From: SAR92 clade bacterium
GTDB lineage: Bacteria > Pseudomonadota > Gammaproteobacteria > Pseudomonadales > Porticoccaceae
Assembly: GCA_018607545.1 (NCBI GenBank)
Contig: JABBBF010000214.1
Span: 1 to 7,344, forward strand
Direction: 5' to 3'
Length of the DNA: 7,344 nucleotides
Part shown: positions 1 to 5,469 of the stretch, one piece after another
How positions within the stretch are numbered: the first letter of the stretch is position 1
Layout: every line of letters starts with the position of its first letter
Made by a program: the position numbers and the translations under genes
Notes under the pieces: model-generated
Told to the model about the DNA's origin: nothing
The model's input: only the letters and a program-made list of their open reading frames with translations
The model's database searches: none

Positions 1-245
1 TCTACAGCGATTCACCGCGGACTGACGAAGAGGGTCGCCTGCGTGTCGATGAGCTGGAGTTACTTCCCGAAGTTCAGGATGTAGTTGCTGAAGCCTGGGC
101 TAATATCAGCACTGAGAACCTTGGCGAACTAACTGACTTTGTCGGCTATAAGCAGGAGTTCCTCAATCTGTTTGGCTTTGAGATCGAGGGTGTCGATTAC
201 GCTGCCGAAGTCGACCCCAATGTTCAAATCAGCAACCTTGTATAA
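1..245 (+). CDS. fabV: FabV-type trans-2-enoyl-ACP/CoA reductase, C-terminal fragment
   Basis: This is the last 80 codons of a gene cut by the left edge; the reading frame starts at base 3 and ends with TAA at 243-245. FabV is a monomeric NADH-dependent enoyl reductase of the short-chain dehydrogenase superfamily that performs the last reduction of each fatty acid elongation cycle in the cytoplasm and is typically insensitive to triclosan. Visible here are the family's C-terminal landmarks: an acidic stretch reading [12 protein letters not shown], then [20 protein letters not shown] and the closing [18 protein letters not shown] block. The catalytic Tyr/Lys and the NADH-binding motif lie outside the window, so activity cannot be judged. 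Only 10 bases separate it from lpxL, which suggests co-transcription. Identification rests on recall of the family's C-terminus and is fairly firm. Confidence 0.88.
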   Translation, partial: YSDSPRTDEEGRLRVDELELLPEVQDVVAEAWANISTENLGELTDFVGYKQEFLNLFGFEIEGVDYAAEVDPNVQISNLV

Positions 246-255
246 CGCCTGAAAT

Positions 256-1218
256 ATGAGTTCAAAAGCCACGCAATTTAAAATCGCGCTGTTGCACCCT
301 CGCTATTGGTTGACCTGGTTTGGATTTGGTATCTGGCGTTTGGTCACCATTTTACCATTCCCTGTTCTACTACTTTTAGGCCGGGTGATTGGTCTGGTTT
401 TTTACGCGATTCCAAGTCAGCGAAAAACCATTGCACGGCGCAATATCGAAATCTGCTTTCCGGATCTCAGCGTCGCTCAACAGCGAGCCATGCTGAGATC
501 TAATTTTATCAGTACCGGTATTGCCGTTATGGAAGTTGGTATCTCCTGGTGGTGGTCGACAAAGCGCTTTAACAAACTGATTCATATTGAGGGGCGTGAA
601 AACCTCGACGCAGTTAAAGGTCGCGGTGTAATGCTTCTTGGCATCCATTTCACCACTCTGGAGATTGGTGCTGCGGCGATGTCCACCGTCATTGAAATGG
701 ATGGTATGTATCGTGCCCATGGCAATCCGGTCTATGATTTTTTACAGGCTCGAGGGCGTCTGAGTAAAGGCATAGGTAACGGTGTAGTCTACGAGCGTCG
801 AGATGTACGTGGCACCATGAAGGCCTTAAAAAACGGTCGTGTTCTCTGGTACGGTCCAGATCAGGACTACGGACTGCAGCAGGGTTTGTTTGTGCCGTTT
901 TTTAATGTCCAGGCAGCGACAGTCTATGCTACAGCGCGGTTTGCTGAAAAAACCGGCGCCGCTGTAGTTCCCTTTAGCCACATTCGACTTCCCGGTTCCC
1001 AGGGCTATCAAGTTACTATCCACCCGGCGCTGGAAAACTTCCCAGTGGGTGACGATTTTGTCGATACTAGACGGATAAACAAGATTGTCGAAGAGTTTAT
1101 TATGCTGCAGCCAGATCAGTATCTCTGGGTACACCGACGGTTTAAGAACCGTCCCGAGGGAGAGGCTGATTTATACGGCCTGCCGATTAAAAAGAAAAAA
1201 CGCCGTCGAGCGGCTTGA
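256..1218 (+). CDS. lpxL: Lipid A biosynthesis lauroyl-type acyltransferase (LpxL/HtrB family)
   Basis: A 320-residue member of the LpxL/LpxM/LpxP family, which transfers an acyl chain from acyl-ACP to Kdo2-lipid IVA at the cytoplasmic face of the inner membrane. A hydrophobic segment at about residues 30-52 would be the membrane anchor. The HX4E catalytic pair is H131 and E136 in GIHFTTLEIG, matching H132/E137 of E. coli LpxL in place. Other family blocks are YRAHGNPVYDFLQARGR (152-168), WYGPDQDYG (198-206) and QYLWVHRRFKNRPEGE (288-303). The whole pattern resembles LpxL/LpxP more than LpxM, but chain specificity cannot be read. Length is normal (E. coli LpxL is about 306); the extra residues are a very basic tail, KKKKRRRAA. 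The ATG at 256 has only a weak Shine-Dalgarno sequence, but it lies 10 bases after fabV, so translational coupling is plausible. Confidence 0.9.
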   Translation: MSSKATQFKIALLHPRYWLTWFGFGIWRLVTILPFPVLLLLGRVIGLVFYAIPSQRKTIARRNIEICFPDLSVAQQRAMLRSNFISTGIAVMEVGISWWWSTKRFNKLIHIEGRENLDAVKGRGVMLLGIHFTTLEIGAAAMSTVIEMDGMYRAHGNPVYDFLQARGRLSKGIGNGVVYERRDVRGTMKALKNGRVLWYGPDQDYGLQQGLFVPFFNVQAATVYATARFAEKTGAAVVPFSHIRLPGSQGYQVTIHPALENFPVGDDFVDTRRINKIVEEFIMLQPDQYLWVHRRFKNRPEGEADLYGLPIKKKKRRRAA

Positions 1219-1323
1219 ACGAATTTTCAACTTGAGCGTATCTGTATTTAATTGCAGGTACAGTTAGAATACAGGTTTAGCTTGTGTAGCCTCAGTGGCG
1301 ACAGTACCATTGCGACTCTTTGC

Positions 1324-1348
1324 TCTAGCTGTTTTAACAACAGCTAGA
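1324..1348. repeat. Perfect 10-bp inverted repeat upstream of dapA
   Basis: The arms TCTAGCTGTT (1324-1333) and AACAGCTAGA (1339-1348) are exact reverse complements around a five-base loop TTAAC. The centre lies about 63 bases before the dapA start. No U-run follows on either strand, so it is a poor intrinsic terminator for lpxL. It could be a protein-binding palindrome or an RNA hairpin in the dapA leader. Just after it, ACAACA occurs twice, 12 bases apart (1350-1355 and 1362-1367). Confidence 0.6.
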
Positions 1349-1364
1349 CACAACATTTTATACA
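1334..1364 (+). promoter_or_regulatory. Weak candidate promoter for dapA overlapping the palindrome
   Basis: TTAACA (1334-1339, five of six to the -35 consensus) begins in the loop of the palindrome, and TATACA (1359-1364) could serve as a -10, but the 19-base spacer is long. If used, the start would be near 1371, and the palindrome would lie over the -35 like an operator. A rival -10 is TAGAAT at 1265-1270, which has no good -35. The 180-base gap makes a promoter somewhere here likely; the exact site is a guess. Confidence 0.22.
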
Positions 1365-1398
1365 ACAAATTTTGAATGCTTTTAAAAGGAAGTAGGCC

Positions 1399-2277
1399 AT
1401 GATTAGCGGAAGTATTGTCGCGTTGCTAACACCGATGCACCCGGACTCTCTAGAGGTGGATTGGGACGCGCTGAAAAAGCTGGTCGACTGGCATATAGAG
1501 CAGGGTACCAACAGCATAGTTGCGGTGGGCACCACCGGCGAATCAGCTACTCTCAGCGTTACAGAGCACGCCCAGGTTATCAGCGTGGTTGTCGAACAGG
1601 CCGCTGGCCGTATTCCGATCATTGCTGGCACTGGCGCTAACTCCACCCGCGAGGCCATTGAGCTCACCCAGGCCGCCGCTGATGCCGGCGCTGATGCCTG
1701 CCTGCTGGTAACTCCCTATTACAACAAGCCGACCCAAGAGGGTCTGTATGAGCACTACAAGGCGATTGCCGAGGCTGTGGATATCGACCAGATTCTCTAC
1801 AATGTGCCGGGGCGCACCGCCTGCGATATGCTTCCCGAGACTGTTCTGCGCCTCAGCGCGATTGATAATATTGTTGGTATTAAGGAAGCCACTGGTGACC
1901 TTGAACGCGCCAGGCAAATTATTGATCAATGTCCTGAGGGCTTTGCGGTGTACTCCGGTGATGATGAAACCGCCAGAGAGTTGATGCTGCTCGGTGGTCA
2001 TGGAGATATTTCCGTCACGGCAAACGTTGCACCAAAATTGATGTCAGAGATGTGCGCTGCGGCGCTGTCCGGTGAAGCTGAGAGAGCTCAGGCTTTAGAT
2101 TCAAAGCTGGCTGGGTTGCACAGCAGCCTGTTTGTCGAAGCCAACCCAATACCGGTTAAATGGGCTGTGTCCGAGTTGGGTCTGCTTGCTAATGCTCTGC
2201 GTCTACCTATGACACCGCTCTCTGAGTCACACTATGAGGTAGTTCGAGCTGCGATGCGCAGTGCAGAGCTGGTTTAA
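1399..2277 (+). CDS. dapA: 4-hydroxy-tetrahydrodipicolinate synthase
   Basis: DapA condenses pyruvate with aspartate semialdehyde, the committed step of the diaminopimelate/lysine pathway, in the cytoplasm. The 292-residue product has the length of E. coli DapA and all its key residues, shifted by one: the T45-T46 pair in GTTGES, Y108 in TPYYNKP, Y134 in LYNVPGR, R139, and the Schiff-base lysine K162 in GIKEATGD. It is therefore predicted to be an intact TIM-barrel lyase. The ATG is well supported by AAGGAAG at 1386-1392, six bases upstream. It heads a group with bamC, 38 bases downstream; the same pairing is known in other gammaproteobacteria, including E. coli. The later pathway enzyme dapE lies in the same window on the other strand. 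I see no lysine riboswitch in the leader; control by feedback inhibition would be the family default. Confidence 0.97.
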   Translation: MISGSIVALLTPMHPDSLEVDWDALKKLVDWHIEQGTNSIVAVGTTGESATLSVTEHAQVISVVVEQAAGRIPIIAGTGANSTREAIELTQAAADAGADACLLVTPYYNKPTQEGLYEHYKAIAEAVDIDQILYNVPGRTACDMLPETVLRLSAIDNIVGIKEATGDLERARQIIDQCPEGFAVYSGDDETARELMLLGGHGDISVTANVAPKLMSEMCAAALSGEAERAQALDSKLAGLHSSLFVEANPIPVKWAVSELGLLANALRLPMTPLSESHYEVVRAAMRSAELV

Positions 2278-2315
2278 CTACTTTTTATAAAAAACATACG
2301 GGGCTACCGATAAAA

Positions 2316-3341
2316 ATGAAATCACTGATAAGCGCGCTGAATATCACTGTTATCCTGAGTTTAAGTGGCTGTGGCTGGTTGGGGTTGCGCGATCGCAGCA
2401 ATGACTATCTGCTCGCTGAGGAGACCGAGGTAACCACTATTCCCGCAGGTCTTGATCGCTCTGTTGTCGGACAGCTATATCCGATCCCACAGATCTCCTC
2501 TGAATCAATTGAGCTGGCTAAGTTTGAGACACCGCGCCCCCAGCCGGCATCGGTCAACACCTTTGAGCAGCTAGTTAAAATCCAAAGTCTTGAAGGTCGC
2601 CGCTGGATATTGATCAATATCCCACCAGGCGAGTTGTGGCCCCGTGTGCGCAGCGTGTTAAATCGCAGTGGTGTTCCCACGGCACTGGCTGAAGGCTCGA
2701 CGGGCATTATCGAAACAGTGTGGGTAAAATTTAACTCCGATGAAGATAACTCTCACCGTTTTCGCATCCAGATATCCCCGGGGATCCAGTTAAACAGCTC
2801 TGAGATATCCCTGCTCCACAATCAGGCTACACGCGCCCAAGAAGAGCAGGCTGAATGGCCCCAGATTTCAGATAGCGATACGCGGGAAAAAGATATGCTC
2901 TCTTTGATCGCAAATGAACTGGCTGGGGATACCAATTTCGCCTCGGTTTCCCTCTTGGCTCAAGATATTGGCGGTGAGGCCAAGGTCAACGTGGTTACCC
3001 CTGAGGTTGCCGATCCCTTTATCCAGGTCAAGCTGAGCTTTGATCGCGCCTGGGCATCAATTCTGTACTCTGCTAATCGCGGTGGCTTCAGCCTGATAGA
3101 TCAGAATCGTTCAGAGGGCACTCTCTATATAAATTACACAGACCTGACTTTAGATAAGCCCGGTTTATTTGCTCGCTGGTTTGGTGAGAGCACTGATGAG
3201 ATTCTTGAGATTAACTACCGTATTTTAGTGCAGGAGGTAGGCGCGGATGTTGAAGTGCGTATTGTCGGCCCCGAGGCTGAAGGCCTAACTAAAGCAGAAG
3301 CTCTCAGGCTGTTAAAGATTTTACGTAACAATATGTCTTAA
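2316..3341 (+). CDS. bamC: Outer membrane assembly lipoprotein BamC (NlpB)
   Basis: BamC is an accessory lipoprotein of the BamABCDE machine that folds beta-barrel proteins into the outer membrane; its unstructured N-terminus binds BamD. The 341-residue product is close to E. coli BamC (344). It has a short signal peptide with lipobox L16-S17-G18-C19; the +2 residue is Gly, not Asp, consistent with Lol export to the outer membrane. DRSNDYLLAEE (26-36) begins the BamD-binding tail, which runs to about residue 80. Two helix-grip domains follow, roughly 85-205 and 220-340, the second containing DRAWASILYSANRGGFSLID. The start has only a weak Shine-Dalgarno sequence (ACGGGG, somewhat distant), but the signal peptide fixes it. 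Its position after dapA supports the call. BamC sequences diverge quickly, so the name rests on architecture, lipobox and synteny together. Confidence 0.9.
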   Translation: MKSLISALNITVILSLSGCGWLGLRDRSNDYLLAEETEVTTIPAGLDRSVVGQLYPIPQISSESIELAKFETPRPQPASVNTFEQLVKIQSLEGRRWILINIPPGELWPRVRSVLNRSGVPTALAEGSTGIIETVWVKFNSDEDNSHRFRIQISPGIQLNSSEISLLHNQATRAQEEQAEWPQISDSDTREKDMLSLIANELAGDTNFASVSLLAQDIGGEAKVNVVTPEVADPFIQVKLSFDRAWASILYSANRGGFSLIDQNRSEGTLYINYTDLTLDKPGLFARWFGESTDEILEINYRILVQEVGADVEVRIVGPEAEGLTKAEALRLLKILRNNMS

Positions 3342-3354
3342 GGCGTATAGCTCT

Positions 3355-4116
3355 TTGCGCTTTGCATCTCTGGGCAGCGGTAGCAAGGGCAATGCCACCC
3401 TTGTCGAATGGCGCGACACCTGCGTTATGATCGACTGTGGGTTCTCTATTAAAGATACCGCCAAGCGTCTGGAAAAACTCGGAAAAACCCCTGATGATAT
3501 AGACGCCATTCTGGTGACTCACGAACACAGTGATCACTGGAAGGGCGTTATACCGCTCTCTGCCAAATTCGATATTGATGTCTATGTGACCGCCGGCTGT
3601 ATGCGCAGTCGCAAAGCTGATGATCGAGCTTTTCCCTATCATATTATCGATAGCCATCGGCAGTTTCAGGTTGGTGATCTTGTGGTCACTCCTGTGCCTG
3701 TTCCCCACGATGCTCGAGAACCGGTTCAATTCCTGTTTAACAGCGATAATCACCAGCTGGGTATATTGACCGACGTCGGCTCTCTTACACCCCATATAGA
3801 GTCTGCCTATGCTAACTGTGATGGTTTGCTGGTGGAGGCCAATCATGATCTGGATATGTTATATAACGGGCCTTATCCCGAGTTTCTAAAAGAGCGTGTC
3901 TCTGGACCCTGGGGACATCTGAATAATCAGCAGACAGCAAGGTTACTTGCGGTAATCGATCAGCAGCGTATCCAACAGTTGGTGATTGGTCATATCAGCG
4001 ATAAAAACAATACACTGGATAAAGTCAGGTCAGCAGTGGAACCGGTTATCTCCAGCAGTGGCAATCTTTATTACGCCTGCCAGCAGCAGGGTTTTGATTG
4101 GCTTGAGCTAAATTAA
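3355..4116 (+). CDS. MBL-fold metallohydrolase, YycJ/WalJ-like (COG1235 type), TTG start
   Basis: A 253-residue metallo-beta-lactamase-fold protein. Metal ligands are visible: H56, H58, D60, H61 in VTHEHSDHWKG, H118 in VPVPHDA, D140 in ILTDVGS, H164 in EANHD and H213 in IGHIS. The MRFASLGSGSKGN opening and the EANHD block are typical of the YycJ/WalJ-like group, proposed to act as nucleases or phosphodiesterases; the true substrate is unknown. The start must be TTG at 3355: the frame is open upstream only to a stop at 3313 and contains no ATG, GTG or other TTG there. A Shine-Dalgarno AAGG overlaps the bamC stop (3340-3343), 11 bases from the TTG, so translation is probably coupled to bamC. 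In Pseudomonas the equivalent gene follows dapA-bamC and precedes purC; purC is absent here. Confidence 0.88.
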   Translation: MRFASLGSGSKGNATLVEWRDTCVMIDCGFSIKDTAKRLEKLGKTPDDIDAILVTHEHSDHWKGVIPLSAKFDIDVYVTAGCMRSRKADDRAFPYHIIDSHRQFQVGDLVVTPVPVPHDAREPVQFLFNSDNHQLGILTDVGSLTPHIESAYANCDGLLVEANHDLDMLYNGPYPEFLKERVSGPWGHLNNQQTARLLAVIDQQRIQQLVIGHISDKNNTLDKVRSAVEPVISSSGNLYYACQQQGFDWLELN

Positions 4117-4140
4117 GCAATATTAGCCCCCGCGGAAATC

Positions 4141-4229
4141 CAACCTGAAAACATTTTTTTTCTTCCACTGCAAACACTTTCTCTATTTTTAAACCAACTT
4201 TTTCAATTTATTTATGACTTTTTTCCACA
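4141..4229 (+). other. G-poor, C- and T-rich tract; possible Rho-loading region
   Basis: In these 89 bases the + strand has 21 C but only 3 G (at 4147, 4170 and 4216), with runs of T at 4154-4161 and 4219-4224. A transcript leaving the metallohydrolase gene would be unstructured and rich in YC steps, as expected of Rho utilisation sites. No intrinsic terminator follows the stop at 4116, which makes Rho-dependent termination an attractive inference. The same tract could act as an easily melted duplex. Confidence 0.35.
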
Positions 4230-4254
4230 GATAGCACGAATATCTAGAAAAATT

Positions 4255-4286
4255 TTAACAAAAGCTCTGTAAGTTATTGATATTAG
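4255..4286 (+). promoter_or_regulatory. Weak candidate promoter before the 17-codon ORF
   Basis: TTAACA (4255-4260) matches five of six -35 bases. Downstream, TGATATTAG (4278-4286) resembles an extended -10 with a 20-base spacer; alternatively GATATT (4279-4284) gives an 18-base spacer with four of six matches. Initiation would fall near 4292, about 25 bases before the Shine-Dalgarno of the small ORF. AT-rich DNA yields such matches easily. Confidence 0.2.
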
Positions 4287-4327
4287 CTCGATGAATTTGT
4301 AACCCATTGATTTATATGGAGTTAATT

Positions 4328-4381
4328 ATGTGGTTAAAATTTGATCAATTTAACAGAAATGCCGGTTTTTTAGGGGGTTAA
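4328..4381 (+). CDS. Possible 17-residue small protein or leader peptide
   Basis: The ORF reads MWLKFDQFNRNAGFLGG and ends with TAA at 4379-4381. Its best support is the ribosome binding site: GGAG at 4318-4321, six bases before the ATG, better than that of several real genes here. A promoter-like pair lies upstream, and a hairpin with a trailing U-run lies 30 bases downstream, so promoter, small ORF and terminator-like stem are arranged like a small transcription unit or an attenuation leader. The peptide has no hydrophobic stretch long enough to cross a membrane and no run of one amino acid typical of amino-acid attenuators. I do not recognise it. Chance is a real alternative: short ORFs with GGAG before ATG occur randomly. 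Confidence 0.22.
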   Translation: MWLKFDQFNRNAGFLGG

Positions 4382-4411
4382 CCTATCCAAACCCCATTTA
4401 ATCCACAAAGT

Positions 4412-4439
4412 TATCCACAGCTTTTGTGGGTATCTTTTT
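4412..4439 (+). terminator. Weak intrinsic-terminator-like hairpin overlapping DnaA-box-like sites
   Basis: TATCCACA (4412-4419) pairs with TGTGGGTA (4425-4432), including one G-U pair, around the loop GCTTT, and is followed by TCTTTTT (4433-4439). The stem has only four G-C pairs, so it would be a weak terminator. The arms coincide with the perfect DnaA box and the inverted near-box, so the symmetry may reflect protein binding and not RNA structure. Confidence 0.3.
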
Positions 4440-4586
4440 GATTTTGTAAAAAGCAGGCAGTTTTCTTCGTTAGGTGAGAAAGCGATTTTTGCCAGCTATT
4501 GAGTGAGAATGATTTGATGGAATGTCACGGTCGCCGCTAAGTGATTTAATAGAGAGAATAACCTGCATTTATTTAGCGTTCAGTGG

Positions 4587-4614
4587 TTAAATAGCCCTTC
4601 GCCCGTTATATAAA
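4587..4614 (+). promoter_or_regulatory. Candidate rsmJ promoter
   Basis: TATAAA (4609-4614) is a five-of-six -10 match, with TTAAAT (4587-4592) as a poor -35 at a 16-base spacing. The -10 straddles the junction of the first two tandem repeat units. Transcription would begin near 4621, leaving about 24 leader bases that contain no Shine-Dalgarno sequence. Confidence 0.25.
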
Positions 4615-4656
4615 TAGCTCTTCGCCCGATATGTAAATAGCCCTATGCCGATCATA
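4588..4656 (+). repeat. 23-bp tandem repeat, two full units and a decayed third
   Basis: Unit 1 (4588-4610) and unit 2 (4611-4633) are directly adjacent and identical at 20 of 23 positions; both contain TAAATAGC, then CTTCGCCCG. Unit 3 starts at 4634 with TAAATAGCCCT, identical to the first 11 bases of unit 1, then diverges where the ATG of rsmJ begins (4645). The phase is exactly 23 bases throughout. The repeat therefore forms the whole leader of rsmJ. Confidence 0.8.
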
Positions 4657-5439
4657 CAAATATTTAATGCTTCAAGTGCCTTTGAGGACAGTGCCAGGCA
4701 ACTGTCTGCAAAGCTGGGATTGCCTCAGCGCACAGAACAATCAGTTGACTATGACTATTTACTGGATTTCTCCGAGTCCGGGTTATCCCTTGTCCCATCC
4801 AAAAATAAAGGCTATGGGCCAATAAAGTGCGATTTTGTCGGTGGTAGTCACAGTCACCGACGTCGTTTTGGTGGTGGTAATGGTCAGGCAATTGCCAAAG
4901 CCATAGGTGTTTCCGGCAAGTTCTCTCCGCTGGTTCTGGATTTGACCGCAGGGCTTGGTGGCGATGCTTTTGTCCTTGCCTCCCTGGGCTGCACTGTCAC
5001 CATGCTTGAGCGCAACCCGATAGTCCACAGTCTGCTAGCCGATGGCCTGGCGAGAGCTCATATCAGCGCAGAAGATGATTTTGAGTTAAGGGATATTATG
5101 CAAAGGATCAGTTTGCTTGAAGCTAATTCAGCAGAGTACCTTCAGAAGGGTGCTAGCAGTGACCTGGCGTCTGCAGATGTGGTCTATGTGGACCCGATGT
5201 TTCCTGAGCGCAAGAAGTCAGCCAAGGTAAAAAAACAGATGCAGGCCTTTCATGCCATTGTTGGCGCAGATTTAGATGCCGATAAGCTGCTGGCTCTGGC
5301 CCTTAAAGTTGCCAACTACAGAGTGGTTGTCAAGCGTCCGGCGGGAGCAAACTATCTGGCGGATAGCAAACCCAGTTACGCCCTTGAGGGCAAATCGACA
5401 CGCTACGATATCTACACTTTAAAAAAACTTCCGACTTAA
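4645..5439 (+). CDS. rsmJ: 16S rRNA (guanine-1516-N2)-methyltransferase
   Basis: RsmJ (YhiQ) methylates G1516 of 16S rRNA with S-adenosylmethionine. The 264-residue product is slightly longer than E. coli RsmJ (250). Family landmarks in order: CDFVGGSHSHRRRFGGG (62-78), the SAM-binding motif I LDLTAGLGGDAFVLASLG (98-115), the acidic motif LERNP (121-125), VYVDPMFPERKKSAKVKK (180-197) with the catalytic-type DPMFP, and RVVVKRP (226-232). The divergent first 60 residues are normal for the family. The ATG at 4645 is the only usable start, as the frame is closed at 4615-4617 and contains no other ATG, GTG or TTG. It lacks a Shine-Dalgarno sequence and sits in the third copy of a tandem repeat, so initiation may be inefficient or near-leaderless. 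The gene converges with dapE. Confidence 0.95.
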   Translation: MPIIQIFNASSAFEDSARQLSAKLGLPQRTEQSVDYDYLLDFSESGLSLVPSKNKGYGPIKCDFVGGSHSHRRRFGGGNGQAIAKAIGVSGKFSPLVLDLTAGLGGDAFVLASLGCTVTMLERNPIVHSLLADGLARAHISAEDDFELRDIMQRISLLEANSAEYLQKGASSDLASADVVYVDPMFPERKKSAKVKKQMQAFHAIVGADLDADKLLALALKVANYRVVVKRPAGANYLADSKPSYALEGKSTRYDIYTLKKLPT

Positions 5440-5469
5440 GTAAGCGCAGCTTGGTTAAGACAGAAGTTT
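5421..5469 (-). terminator. dapE terminator: long inverted repeat spanning both stop codons
   Basis: On the + strand AAACTTC (5425-5431), CTTAA (5435-5439) and AAGC (5442-5445) pair with GCTT (5449-5452), TTAAG (5455-5459) and GAAGTTT (5463-5469), giving 16 pairs broken by small internal loops around a three-base loop. Read from the - strand, the last arm runs straight into seven T (bases 5427-5421), the shape of an intrinsic terminator for dapE. On the + strand no U-run follows, so any effect on rsmJ would be weaker. Both stop codons lie in the stem. Confidence 0.55.

Larger units (their letters stand above)
4221..4433. promoter_or_regulatory. Cluster of DnaA-box-like sites
   Basis: One perfect consensus box, TTATCCACA, lies at 4411-4419. 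Two sites differ by one base: TTTTCCACA (4221-4229) and TAATCCACA (4399-4407). Two differ by two bases: CTATCCAAA (4383-4391) and, inverted, TGTGGGTAT (4425-4433). Four of the five fall within about 50 bases next to AT-rich DNA. This suggests DnaA binding, either as a replication-origin-like element or as a titration or control site. No dnaA, dnaN, rpmH or gidA is in the window, so origin function is not supported by neighbours. Confidence 0.4.
4117..4644. other. 528-base AT-rich gap between the metallohydrolase gene and rsmJ
   Basis: This is by far the longest non-coding stretch in the window. Reading left to right it holds a G-poor pyrimidine-rich tract, DnaA-box-like sites, a weak promoter-like pair, a 17-codon ORF with a good ribosome binding site, a hairpin followed by a U-run, and a 23-bp tandem repeat ending in the rsmJ start. 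I found no convincing long ORF, no trace of purC that I could recognise, no tRNA and no mobile-element end. Stretches 4441-4580 show nothing I can name. Confidence 0.6.

Noticed and set aside
1195..1214. GCCG-TCGAG-CGGC hairpin beside an A-rich run at the end of lpxL, terminator-shaped on the - strand
   Set aside because: No - strand gene ends there; the A-run simply encodes the Lys-rich tail. On the + strand no U-run follows the stem.
1219..1398. Lysine riboswitch in the dapA leader
   Set aside because: The gap is short, and apart from the single palindrome I see no multi-helix pattern or conserved L-box sequence.
3304..3846. Long antisense ORF (180 codons) opposite the metallohydrolase gene
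   Set aside because: It is a shadow of a gene with complete metal-binding motifs and has no supporting context.
4107..4127. GCTAA/TTAGC stem just after the metallohydrolase stop as its terminator
   Set aside because: It has only five pairs and a long loop, and the nearest T-run is some 27 bases downstream.
4334..4357. Interrupted dyad GTTAAA...TTGATCAA...TTTAAC as a regulator site
   Set aside because: The arms are A/T-only apart from one base pair, need a two-base bulge, and fall inside the candidate small ORF; chance in AT-rich DNA is likely.
4517..4540. Seven-codon ORF MECHGRR in the long gap
   Set aside because: It has no convincing ribosome binding site or other support and is far too short to judge.
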